From: an uncultured Clostridia bacterium
GTDB lineage: Bacteria; Bacillota; Clostridia; UBA1381
Assembly: GCA_934444735.1 (NCBI GenBank)
Contig: CAKSDE010000010.1
Coordinates: 49,033 to 113,032 of the forward strand
DNA length: 64,000 nucleotides
Direction of reading: 5' to 3'
Translations under genes and position numbers: made by a program
Shown: positions 42,839 through 50,267 of the stretch, one piece after another
How the letters are laid out: every line of letters begins with the position of its first letter
How positions within the stretch are numbered: the stretch's first letter is position 1
The notes under the pieces: generated by a model
What the model saw: the letters and a program-made list of their open reading frames with translations, nothing else
Told to the model about the DNA's origin: nothing
The model's database searches: none

Positions 42839-42841
42839 ATC

Positions 42842-42870
42842 TTGACAACTTCCTCACCGTATGAGATAAT
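42842..42870 (+). promoter_or_regulatory. Promoter of the DUF3006 gene, inside a terminator
   Basis: TTGACA (42842-42847), 17-base spacer, GATAAT (42865-42870). Confidence 0.7.
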
Positions 42871-42889
42871 ATGATGAGGAAGTTTTTTT
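42847..42889 (+). terminator. Terminator of the two-component operon
   Basis: AACTTCCTCA pairs with TGAGGAAGTT, followed by a run of T. The loop contains the -10 of the next gene's promoter. Confidence 0.75.
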
Positions 42890-42908
42890 TGCGGCAAGGA
42901 GAAAAAAT

Positions 42909-43106
42909 ATGTTATGGATTGTTGACAGAATCGAAAACGGTATCGCGATAATCGAAACCGAATCGGGGACACTTGAACTCGAGCTAAAATATCTCCCCGA
43001 GGGCACAAAAGAAGGGAGCGTAATAAAGCTTACGTTATCTCCCGAAGAAGAACAGAAAAGACGGGAAAGGATCAAAAAGAAGATGGACCGGCTCTTTACA
43101 GACTAA
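42909..43106 (+). CDS. DUF3006 domain protein
   Basis: A 65-residue soluble protein: LWIVDRIENGIAIIETESG, then a lysine- and glutamate-rich C-terminal helix (PEEEQKRRERIKKKMDRLF). Length and the WIVDRIE opening match DUF3006, of unknown function, in some genomes found with metallo-beta-lactamase-like genes; none is here. AAGGAG precedes the ATG. Confidence 0.85.
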   Translation: MLWIVDRIENGIAIIETESGTLELELKYLPEGTKEGSVIKLTLSPEEEQKRRERIKKKMDRLFTD

Positions 43107-43111
43107 AAAAA

Positions 43112-43136
43112 GGCGGTGTAAAAACACCGCCTTTTG
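43112..43136 (+). terminator. Terminator after the DUF3006 gene
   Basis: GGCGGTGT-AAAA-ACACCGCC followed by TTTTG. A family A repeat follows at once. Confidence 0.85.
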
Positions 43137-43137
43137 A

Positions 43138-43397
43138 GGGGATAGGAAAAAAGCTTTGGAATTAACAAACTGAGCCAAAGCTTTAGCTTTGGGATACCCG
43201 ATGGCGTACATCTTTAGGGCTCCCGAAAACCAAAGGTTTTTGGGAAAGAGGAGAAACAGCGTAATGATTCAATCGTAAATTTTTAATTTGCTATTGAATA
43301 TATATCGCTTGTTTCGACGATTGAGGGCGAAGTTTGTTGATAGCAAGAAAAGGAATATTTTTTCTTTTCTTGCTTTGCGGAGTTTTTTAACATCCCC
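43138..43397. repeat. Long family A repeat
   Basis: A 260-bp near-identical partner of the copy at 29002-29261, ends GGGGATAGG and AACATCCCC. It keeps the left block AAGCTTTGGAATTAACAAAC, the central GGCGTACATC and the end hairpin AAGAAAAGGAATA/TTTTCTTTTCTT. It lies between the DUF3006 terminator and the 36-residue gene. Confidence 0.85.
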
Positions 43398-43408
43398 GGT
43401 TTAATGTA

Positions 43409-43519
43409 TTAGTCGCACATACAGGTCACGATTACAATTATGATAAGTACCCACAGAATCATATCAAGATCGAAATCACAGCCGCGTCTGCAAGCGTTCT
43501 GGCAACCACAATCACCCAT
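43409..43519 (-). CDS. Small cysteine-rich membrane protein (36 residues)
   Basis: A short gene on the minus strand: GGGAGG lies 7 bases before ATG 43519, and the reading frame gives a cysteine-rich head (MGDCGCQNACRRGCDFDLDM), one hydrophobic segment (ILWVLIIIVIVTCM) and a terminal CD. Six cysteines in 36 residues, four of them before the membrane segment, suggest metal or thiol chemistry at the membrane, or a spore-coat-type peptide. I do not know a named family; similar short proteins occur in Clostridia. It is too short for usual gene finders. Confidence 0.65.
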   Translation of the reverse strand: MGDCGCQNACRRGCDFDLDMILWVLIIIVIVTCMCD

Positions 43520-43631
43520 GATTGAGCCTCCCTTCATATTATATATAAACAGAAAATAAGGTTTTTTGTTCCTCCCTTAAGGTCTGTTGTAATAATATAT
43601 TATGAAAGTGAAATGAGTTTGGTAGCTTGTC

Positions 43632-43660
43632 TTGCAAAATTAATTGAAATGAGTTATAAT
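43632..43660 (+). promoter_or_regulatory. Promoter of the DUF896 gene cluster
   Basis: TTGCAA, 17-base spacer, TATAAT; about 45 bases before the ATG at 43707. Confidence 0.75.
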
Positions 43661-43706
43661 ATACTTAAAATGTGACTTTTACTTTTTTATGAAAAGAGGT
43701 TATAAA

Positions 43707-43889
43707 ATGACAAGAGAAAAGATGGATAGAATAAGCGAGCTTTCAAAAAAATCAAGAAGTGTGGGTTTGAGCGAAGAAGAAAAGGAAGAGCAACGGATTT
43801 TGCGTGAAGAATATTTAGCGGATATAAGAAGAAATTTCAAAGCAACTCTGGACAATATTGAAATAGTGGATAAAAAGCCGCTGCAATAA
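43707..43889 (+). CDS. DUF896 (YnzC-like) protein
   Basis: A 60-residue helical protein: MTREKMDRISELSKKSRSVG, then LREEYLADIRRNFKATLDNI. It matches DUF896 along its whole length (two-helix bundle). Function unknown; the B. subtilis relative YnzC belongs to an SOS-linked operon, but no LexA box is visible here. AGAGG precedes ATG 43707. It starts a run of closely spaced genes reaching the TM2 gene at 46.4 kb. Confidence 0.88.
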   Translation: MTREKMDRISELSKKSRSVGLSEEEKEEQRILREEYLADIRRNFKATLDNIEIVDKKPLQ

Positions 43890-43901
43890 GGAGGAAAACA
43901 A

Positions 43902-44705
43902 ATGATTTACATAGTTCTGGCATTTTTAATATTTTTCGGATTCAAAACAGGATTTTGGACAGGAATAATCGTAAGCGCAATCTCGCTGGGATTTGTTATA
44001 TATAAAGCTATCCCCACAATCTACGCATTTTTGGGCAATTCTGCTTACGGCAAAGATGATGAAGAAAAGGCGCTCAAATTTTATGATAAAGCAGTCGCAA
44101 CAGGTCACTCGGGCGCCGCAATTGCAATAACCTACGTGCTGATGCTTATGCGTGCAGGCAAGATGGACAAAGCGCTTACCGTCGTAAACAATGTCATTGC
44201 CGACAGAAAAACAAAAATACAGGAAAAATATACCGCAAAGCAGTACCGTTCGCTTATATATTTTAAAATTGGCGACAGTGAGGAGGCATTACAGGACGCA
44301 TACGAGATTTTTGAAGAATGTAAAAACACCACAATGTACGGTCTTTTGGGATATTTAAAGCTTGCATGCGACGAGCCGATAGCTGAAACGCTGAATTTCT
44401 GCAAGGAAGCATACGACTATAACGATGAGGATAGGGATATTGTGGATAATCTCATTTTGGCATACTATAAAAACGGTGACCTTGACGATGCCGAGAATCT
44501 GGCTGCGGATCTGGTCAAGATGAGTCCGAAATTTGTCGAGGCTTATTATCATTCGGCGCTTATTGCCAATGCAAAGGGCGATAAGGATAAGGCAAAAGAG
44601 CTTTTGTCGCACCTTCCCGATTGCACAAGAACCGCTCTGACAACGGTCAGCGAAGAAGAAATTGAAGATTTGAAAAAGGAACTTTTAAAAAATGATAACT
44701 TTTAA
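43902..44705 (+). CDS. Membrane-anchored TPR-repeat protein
   Basis: A 267-residue protein with N-terminal hydrophobic segments (about 3-20 and 22-45) and then tetratricopeptide-like helices (EEKALKFYDKAVATGHSGAA; GDLDDAENLAADLVKMSPK; AYYHSALIANAKGDKDKAKE). Such proteins usually scaffold complexes at the membrane; no partner is evident. AAGGAGG precedes the ATG, 12 bases after the DUF896 gene. Its last 14 bases overlap the next gene. Confidence 0.78.
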   Translation: MIYIVLAFLIFFGFKTGFWTGIIVSAISLGFVIYKAIPTIYAFLGNSAYGKDDEEKALKFYDKAVATGHSGAAIAITYVLMLMRAGKMDKALTVVNNVIADRKTKIQEKYTAKQYRSLIYFKIGDSEEALQDAYEIFEECKNTTMYGLLGYLKLACDEPIAETLNFCKEAYDYNDEDRDIVDNLILAYYKNGDLDDAENLAADLVKMSPKFVEAYYHSALIANAKGDKDKAKELLSHLPDCTRTALTTVSEEEIEDLKKELLKNDNF

Positions 44706-45111
44706 AATGAAAACAGGACTCGAAGGATATGAAATGACACGCGCAATCCGCGAAAAATATTTAAGTACGGGAAATGCTGACGTTCACGATACCGACGCAC
44801 TGCACATTGCCGGGTACGAAAACGGAATTGTCATATGCTCGGGAAGATTATACGCGCGCGACAATATATCCTGCATAATAGATAACGTTACGGTTGATGA
44901 GGATAACCGTATGCAATATGTGGGAGATACGGTTCTGCGCGCTTTAGAGGACAGAGCTGTCGGAATGATGAAAGCAATCGTGCGCATAACCCCGACAGAG
45001 GAAAGCCGCGGATTCTTTGAGGTGGAAGGCTATATCGGCAAAGACGAAATGAAAAAGGATCTCACTAAGGTGCGCGGCTGCCGCGGCTGCGGCGGAGGGG
45101 CAAAAAAATGA
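44692..45111 (+). CDS. GNAT-family N-acetyltransferase-like protein
   Basis: A 139-residue protein with the GNAT pattern: AIREKYLSTGNADVHDTDAL, GYENGIVICSGRLY, IDNVTVDEDNRMQYVGDTVL (motif A region) and RGFFEVEGYIG. It lacks a perfect R/Q-x-x-G-x-G/A acetyl-CoA loop (YVGDTVL), so activity is not certain. The C-terminus CRGCGGGAKK is glycine- and cysteine-rich. The start at 44692 overlaps the TPR gene by 14 bases, and the stop overlaps the rarA start (ATGA). Confidence 0.72.
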   Translation: MITFKMKTGLEGYEMTRAIREKYLSTGNADVHDTDALHIAGYENGIVICSGRLYARDNISCIIDNVTVDEDNRMQYVGDTVLRALEDRAVGMMKAIVRITPTEESRGFFEVEGYIGKDEMKKDLTKVRGCRGCGGGAKK

Positions 45112-46385
45112 GCACTCCTTTAGCAGACAGAATACGTCCCGAAAGAATCGAAGATGTTGTAGGTCAGCGCCATCTTTTGGGCGAGGGACGGCTTTTGGGA
45201 AATATCATAAAAAAGGGCGAGATACCGAATATGATATTTTACGGTCCGAGCGGTGTCGGCAAAACCACCGTTGCAAATATAATCGCAAAAAATACGGGAA
45301 AAAAGCTCTATCGGCTGAATGCAACCACCGCGTCGGTTTCGGACGTAAGAAACATAATCGACTCATTGGACAGCTTTCTTACCATGAACGGTGTGCTTTT
45401 GTATCTTGACGAGATTCAGCACTTTAATAAAAAGCAGCAGCAGTCCCTTTTGGAATTTATGGAGAATGGCAAGATAACACTGATTGCAAGCACAACCGAA
45501 AATCCGTACTTTTATATATATAATGCGGTGCTGTCAAGATCGGTGGTTTTTGAATTTAAGCCGATTGAAGTGTCTGAGGTAAAAAAAGCGCTTTTGCGCG
45601 GTGTGGATATTTTATCAAAAGACGAATTTAAAAACTACGGTTTTTCCGTTTCCGATGACGCCTTGGAACATATGGCACAGATGTCGGGCGGAGATGTAAG
45701 AAAGGCGCTCAACTCCCTCGAGATTGCCGCAATGGCGGCAAATCCCGACTCGGATTTGAAAATACAAATAACCTTAGAGGACGCGGAACAGGCAACGCAG
45801 AAAAAAACAACGAAATACGACAAGTCGGGCGACAGCCATTATGATATTTTAAGCGCATTTCAAAAATCAATACGCGGGAGCGACCCGGACGCCGGGATAC
45901 ATTATCTTGCGCGGCTGATTGCCGGCGGTGATTTGCAGATTATCTGCCGCAGACTTATGGTAATTGCCGCAGAGGATATCGGACTTGCATACCCGCAGGC
46001 AATAACGATAGTAAAATCATGCGTGGACTGTGCGCTGCAGCTGGGATTTCCCGAGGCGCAGATTCCGCTTGCCGAAGCCGTAATACTTTTGGCCACCGCG
46101 CCGAAATCCAATTCGGCGGTATCGGCAATCGGTGCTGCAATGGCGGATATTGAAAGCATGGATGTCGGGGAAATACCCGAGCATCTTAAGGATTCGCATT
46201 ACGGTGGAGCAAAAAAGCTCGGTCACGGGATTGATTACAAATACCCGCATCTTTTCCCGAACAATTATGTAAAGCAGGACTATCTGCCCGAAAAGATACG
46301 CGGCCGAAAATACTATCAATACGGCAATAACAAAACCGAACGTGCCGTACACGAATATTGGAAAAATATAAAGAGAGATGAATAG
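45108..46385 (+). CDS. rarA: Replication-associated recombination protein A (RarA/MgsA)
   Basis: A 425-residue AAA+ ATPase that acts at stalled replication forks. Walker A GPSGVGKTTVAN (about 47-58), Walker B VLLYLDEIQHFNKKQQQ, sensor segment ASTTENPYFYIYNAVLSRS, and the MgsA C-terminal region with GSDPDAGIHYLARLI, AEDIGLAYP and HYGGAKKLGHG. Length is as usual. It overlaps the GNAT gene by 4 bases and is followed 2 bases later by the TM2 gene. Confidence 0.95.
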   Translation: MSTPLADRIRPERIEDVVGQRHLLGEGRLLGNIIKKGEIPNMIFYGPSGVGKTTVANIIAKNTGKKLYRLNATTASVSDVRNIIDSLDSFLTMNGVLLYLDEIQHFNKKQQQSLLEFMENGKITLIASTTENPYFYIYNAVLSRSVVFEFKPIEVSEVKKALLRGVDILSKDEFKNYGFSVSDDALEHMAQMSGGDVRKALNSLEIAAMAANPDSDLKIQITLEDAEQATQKKTTKYDKSGDSHYDILSAFQKSIRGSDPDAGIHYLARLIAGGDLQIICRRLMVIAAEDIGLAYPQAITIVKSCVDCALQLGFPEAQIPLAEAVILLATAPKSNSAVSAIGAAMADIESMDVGEIPEHLKDSHYGGAKKLGHGIDYKYPHLFPNNYVKQDYLPEKIRGRKYYQYGNNKTERAVHEYWKNIKRDE

Positions 46386-46387
46386 GA

Positions 46388-46735
46388 ATGTTTTGTAAAG
46401 AATGTGGAAGGTATTTGGGCGACAAGACCGTCTGCCCCTATTGCGGATACGGAAAAATCGACGAGTATGCTTTTTTAAAAACGGCAAAAAGCTGGCATGA
46501 CGAAAAAAACGAAATATCCGAAAAATCAAGAACAACGGCAGGTGTGCTGCAATTTTTTGCAGGCGGTGCCGGAATCGGACGGTTTTACATAGGAGATAAG
46601 AAAACCGCGCTTATGCAGATAATTTTAAGTGTCGTAACTCTCGGTCTGGGCGGATTTTTGTGGGGTATAATTGACAGCATCGGTATATTTTCGGGAAAAC
46701 CCCTTTACGACGGCAGCGGAAAAGCTATCATATAA
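46388..46735 (+). CDS. Zinc-ribbon TM2 domain protein
   Basis: A 115-residue protein. The N-terminal zinc ribbon has two CxxC pairs (MFCKECGRYLGDKTVCPYCG). The C-terminal TM2 domain (about 50-105) has two membrane segments around the conserved AGGAGIGRFYIGD and WGIIDSIGI. Function unknown; common in Firmicutes. It starts 2 bases after the rarA stop (RBS AGGAATG is weak). Confidence 0.85.
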   Translation: MFCKECGRYLGDKTVCPYCGYGKIDEYAFLKTAKSWHDEKNEISEKSRTTAGVLQFFAGGAGIGRFYIGDKKTALMQIILSVVTLGLGGFLWGIIDSIGIFSGKPLYDGSGKAII

Positions 46736-46788
46736 GCAGATTAGGTAATTGTAAAACTAACGTTTTCCAATTAGCTATATAAGCAGAT
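46731..46788. repeat. Solo 36-bp family B element with perfect flanking direct repeats
   Basis: The 36-bp element at 46742-46777 (ends TAGGTAATTG and CAATTAGCTA) is bounded by a perfect direct repeat TATAAGCAGAT (46731-46741 and 46778-46788). This is the textbook layout of a target-site duplication. It lies 18 bases before the RBS/start of the EamA-like gene. Confidence 0.88.
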
Positions 46789-46805
46789 AAAAAGGAGAGA
46801 TTATT

Positions 46806-47219
46806 ATGTGGTTTGTTTTAGCGCTTTTATCTGCGGTTTTTGCGGCTCTGACATCGATTCTTGCCAAAGTCGGAATTAACGGCGTAAATTCTACGCTTGC
46901 AACGGCGGTACGTACTATTGTGGTACTCATAATGGCATGGGGAATGGTATTTATAAGCGGCAATGCCGGAGGAATATCCTCAATCGGCAGAAAAAGCTGG
47001 CTTTTTCTGATTTTGTCCGGTCTGGCAACAGGCGCATCATGGCTGTGCTACTATAAAGCCCTGCAAATGGGCGAAACCGCAAAGGTCGCAGTTGTCGATA
47101 AATTCAGCATCGTTATAACACTCATTCTGGCATTTGTGTTCCTGCACGAGCAGCTAACTGCAAAGACGATAATCGGCGTTTTGCTGATTTCTGCCGGAAT
47201 GATTTTCATGGCAATATAA
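46806..47219 (+). CDS. Small EamA/DMT-family transporter
   Basis: A 137-residue membrane protein with about four to five hydrophobic segments, equal to one half of a ten-span EamA transporter. Landmarks: FVLALLSAVFAALTSILAKV, NSTLATAVRTIVVLIMAW, TGASWLCYYKALQMGETAKV and FLHEQLTAKTIIGVLLISAG. Half-size members form dimers. Substrate unknown. AAGGAGAG precedes the ATG; its leader holds a solo family B element. Confidence 0.88.
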   Translation: MWFVLALLSAVFAALTSILAKVGINGVNSTLATAVRTIVVLIMAWGMVFISGNAGGISSIGRKSWLFLILSGLATGASWLCYYKALQMGETAKVAVVDKFSIVITLILAFVFLHEQLTAKTIIGVLLISAGMIFMAI

Positions 47220-47242
47220 AATAATAACACGGGAGAGTATTT

Positions 47243-49045
47243 ATGTCAAATAAGGAAAAAATAAGAAACTTTTGTATAATCGCACACATCGATCACGGCA
47301 AGTCTACATTGGCGGACAGGCTTTTGGAGCTTACCGGTGAAGTAGAGCTTAGGGATATGGAGGATCAGCTTTTAGACGATATGGATCTGGAGCGTGAGCG
47401 CGGAATAACGATAAAGGCTCATGCGGTTTGCTTAAAATACAAGGCAAAGGACGGTGAAACATATACCCTTAACTTAATCGACACACCGGGGCACGTTGAC
47501 TTTAACTATGAGGTGTCCCGAAGTCTTGCCGCGTGTGAGGGCGCGATACTTGTAGTTGACGCGTCCCAGGGAATCGAGGCGCAGACCCTTGCAAACACCT
47601 ATCTCGCACTCGACCACGACTTGGAGATCGTACCTGTTATAAACAAAATCGATCTGCCGTCTGCGCAGCCCGAGCATGTTATAAAAGAAATCGAGGATAT
47701 TATCGGTATTCCTGCCGAGGACGCGCCGAGAATTTCCGCCAAAACCGGGCTTAATGTGGAAAGTGTTTTGGAGGAGATAGTCGAGAAAATCCCGGCACCT
47801 GTAGGAGATGAGAATGCACCGCTAAAAGCGCTGATTTTCGATTCCTACTATGACAGCTACAAAGGTGTTATAGTATATGTACGCTTAAAAGAAGGAAGTC
47901 TTAAAGTCGGAGACAGAATACGCCTTATGCAGACAGGCGCCGAGTTTGACGTAGTAGAGGTCGGGACTCTGCACGCAACGAGAATGAATCCTAAGGATAA
48001 GCTTTCAGCAGGTGATGTCGGCTATATAGCGGCAAGTATTAAAAATATTCAGGATACGCGCGTGGGCGACACCGTAACGCTTGCGGCAAACCCGGCAAAG
48101 GAGCCGCTCCCGGGATATAAAAAGGTAAATCCGATGGTATATTGCGGAATATATCCGGCAGACGGTGCGCAGTATGACGATCTTCGCGAGGCGCTTTTGA
48201 AGTTACAGCTGAATGATGCGGCTCTGATGTTTGAGGCGGAAACCTCCGTTGCTTTGGGATTCGGTTTCAGATGCGGATTTTTAGGGCTTTTGCATATGGA
48301 AATAATCCAGGAACGCCTTGAGCGCGAATATAATCTGGATCTTGTCACAACCGCGCCAAGCGTTATATATAAGGTGCATAAAACAAACGGCGAGATGATC
48401 TGGGTAGATAACCCGACAAACCTCCCTGCCCCGACCGAGATTGAATATATGGAGGAGCCGATGGTAAATGCGGATATTATGGTTCCGGTCGATTTTGTCG
48501 GGAATGTAATGGAGCTTTGTCAGCAAAGGCGCGGAATTTACAAGGATATGAAATATATGGAGGAAACCCGAGCGCAGATTTTCTATGAGCTGCCGTTAAA
48601 TGAGATTATCTATGACTTCTTTGACGCCTTAAAATCACGCACCAAAGGCTATGCGTCTTTCGATTATGAGCTTTCGGAATACCGCCGTTCGGATTTGGTA
48701 AAGCTTGATATGCTCCTAAACGGCGAAATGGTCGATGCACTCTCCTTTATTGTGCATAAGGACAACGCTTATTCGCGCGGCAGAAAGATGGCTGAAAAGC
48801 TCAAAGAGGCAATCCCACGTCAGCTCTTTGAAGTCCCGATTCAGGCGGCAATAGGAAATAAGATTATTGCAAGAGAAACGGTAAAGGCATTGAGAAAAGA
48901 CGTATTGGCAAAGTGCTACGGCGGTGATATTACACGAAAGAAAAAGCTTTTGGAAAAGCAAAAAGAGGGTAAAAAGCGCATGAGACAGGTCGGCTCTGTG
49001 GAGGTTCCGCAGGAGGCGTTCATGTCTGTTCTAAAGCTTGATTAA
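47243..49045 (+). CDS. lepA: Elongation factor 4 (LepA)
   Basis: A 600-residue translational GTPase. G1 AHIDHGKSTLADRLLE, switch region RERGITIKA, G3 DTPGHVDFNYEVSRSL, G4 NKIDLP, followed by LepA-specific C-terminal segments such as GYASFDYELSEYRRSDLVKL and NGEMVDALSFIVHKD. LepA acts on stalled or mistranslocated ribosomes. It follows the EamA-like gene by 23 bases and ends at a strong terminator. Confidence 0.97.
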   Translation: MSNKEKIRNFCIIAHIDHGKSTLADRLLELTGEVELRDMEDQLLDDMDLERERGITIKAHAVCLKYKAKDGETYTLNLIDTPGHVDFNYEVSRSLAACEGAILVVDASQGIEAQTLANTYLALDHDLEIVPVINKIDLPSAQPEHVIKEIEDIIGIPAEDAPRISAKTGLNVESVLEEIVEKIPAPVGDENAPLKALIFDSYYDSYKGVIVYVRLKEGSLKVGDRIRLMQTGAEFDVVEVGTLHATRMNPKDKLSAGDVGYIAASIKNIQDTRVGDTVTLAANPAKEPLPGYKKVNPMVYCGIYPADGAQYDDLREALLKLQLNDAALMFEAETSVALGFGFRCGFLGLLHMEIIQERLEREYNLDLVTTAPSVIYKVHKTNGEMIWVDNPTNLPAPTEIEYMEEPMVNADIMVPVDFVGNVMELCQQRRGIYKDMKYMEETRAQIFYELPLNEIIYDFFDALKSRTKGYASFDYELSEYRRSDLVKLDMLLNGEMVDALSFIVHKDNAYSRGRKMAEKLKEAIPRQLFEVPIQAAIGNKIIARETVKALRKDVLAKCYGGDITRKKKLLEKQKEGKKRMRQVGSVEVPQEAFMSVLKLD

Positions 49046-49054
49046 TAATATGGC

Positions 49055-49091
49055 GGCTGTTTAAAATCATTTTTTTAAACAGCCCCTTTTT
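49055..49091 (+). terminator. Terminator after lepA
   Basis: GGCTGTTTAAAA pairs with TTTTAAACAGCC, then CCTTTTTTTT. Confidence 0.88.
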
Positions 49092-49107
49092 TTATTCCGC
49101 ATTTATC

Positions 49108-49136
49108 TTGAAAAATGCAAAAAAACATGATATAAT
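49108..49136 (+). promoter_or_regulatory. Promoter of the hydrolase-TM1266-hydG operon
   Basis: TTGAAA, 17-base spacer, TATAAT; about 33 bases before the hydrolase ATG. Confidence 0.75.
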
Positions 49137-49169
49137 TGACGTATATGAAATTTATGGGAGATGTAAAAA

Positions 49170-49961
49170 ATGATAAACAAAGTTATACCATTGCGCGAAG
49201 AGGAAAACGGGTACACACCCACTCTTACAACATACATTTTGGATAAAATAAGAAACGACACGCGCCCTGCCGTTTTAATCTGCCCGGGCGGCGCATACAG
49301 CGGCTGTGCCGATATTGAGGCAGAGCCTATTGCAATGAGATTTATGGCGGCAGGATTCCATGCCTTTATTTTAAGATATTCGGTTTACCCAAATAAATAC
49401 CCCAAAGCACTCGAGGAAGTTTCAAAATCGGTGCAGATAATCCGCCAAAACGCGGACGAGTGGCATATCGACAAGGACAAAATCGCGGTATGCGGTTTTT
49501 CGGCAGGCTCTCATCTTGCCTGCTCATTAGGCGTTTTCTGGAATCAGGAGCCGATAAAGACGGCTGACGAATCAAACAAACCGAATGCCATGATTTTATC
49601 ATACCCGGTAATAACCTCAGGCGAAAAAGCTCACAGAGGCTCGTTCGATAATCTATGCGGCGACAATCCCGAGCTGGTCGAGAAAATGTCATTGGAAAAG
49701 CGTGTAACAAAGGATACGCCGAAAACCTTTTTGTGGCATACCTTTGCCGATCAGGCTGTACCTGTTGAAAACAGCCTTTTATTCGCAAATGCCCTTCGTG
49801 AGCATGACATACCCTTTGAGCTGCACATCTACCCCGAAGGACGTCACGGCTTAGCGCTCGCTATCCCCGACACCGGTCTTACCAAAGATGATGTTGTAAG
49901 CACCAACGTAAAGGGCTGGATCGACCTTGCCTGCAATTGGCTTTGGGAAGTGTTTGAATAA
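49170..49961 (+). CDS. Alpha/beta hydrolase (acetylesterase-like)
   Basis: A 263-residue cytoplasmic esterase-like protein. Oxyanion segment CPGGAYSGCADIEAEPIAMR, nucleophile elbow GFSAGSHLAC (Ser about 110), acid region FADQAVPVENS, and His in PEGRHGLALA. It resembles intracellular xylan/sugar acetylesterases. The ATG follows GGGAG by 9 bases; the leader GGGAGATGTAAAAAA is identical over 15 bases to an end of the family D repeat at 16.6 kb. Its stop overlaps the next start (TAATG), an odd operon partner for hydrogenase maturation. Confidence 0.85.
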   Translation: MINKVIPLREEENGYTPTLTTYILDKIRNDTRPAVLICPGGAYSGCADIEAEPIAMRFMAAGFHAFILRYSVYPNKYPKALEEVSKSVQIIRQNADEWHIDKDKIAVCGFSAGSHLACSLGVFWNQEPIKTADESNKPNAMILSYPVITSGEKAHRGSFDNLCGDNPELVEKMSLEKRVTKDTPKTFLWHTFADQAVPVENSLLFANALREHDIPFELHIYPEGRHGLALAIPDTGLTKDDVVSTNVKGWIDLACNWLWEVFE

Positions 49962-50206
49962 TGAATGAAAGAGTCGCACTGATAAGCGTCATAGTCGAAA
50001 GCTACGACAGCATCGAAAAATTCAACGCAATTCTGCATCAATACAACGAATACATAATCGGCAGAATGGGCGTACCATACCGAAAGAAAAATATTTCGGT
50101 CATAAGTGTTGCGGTAGACGCACCGCAGGATATTATAAATGCAATATCGGGTAAATTGGGACGCTTAGAGGGCATAAGCGTAAAAACCTTGCTCTCCAAG
50201 CTCTGA
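49961..50206 (+). CDS. TM1266-type iron-only hydrogenase system regulator
   Basis: An 81-residue ACT-like protein: RVALISVIVESYDSIEKFNA, HQYNEYIIGRMGVPYRKKNI, SVISVAVDAPQDIINAISGK, LGRLEGISVKTLLSKL. It matches the small putative regulator found next to hyd maturation genes (TM1266 family). It binds no obvious cofactor; a sensory role is presumed. hydG begins 61 bases downstream. Confidence 0.88.
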   Translation: MNERVALISVIVESYDSIEKFNAILHQYNEYIIGRMGVPYRKKNISVISVAVDAPQDIINAISGKLGRLEGISVKTLLSKL

Positions 50207-50267
50207 TTTATATATTTTACTGACGGAAAAGATAAAAAATCTGATCCGAAAGAAAGGAGTTTTTATT

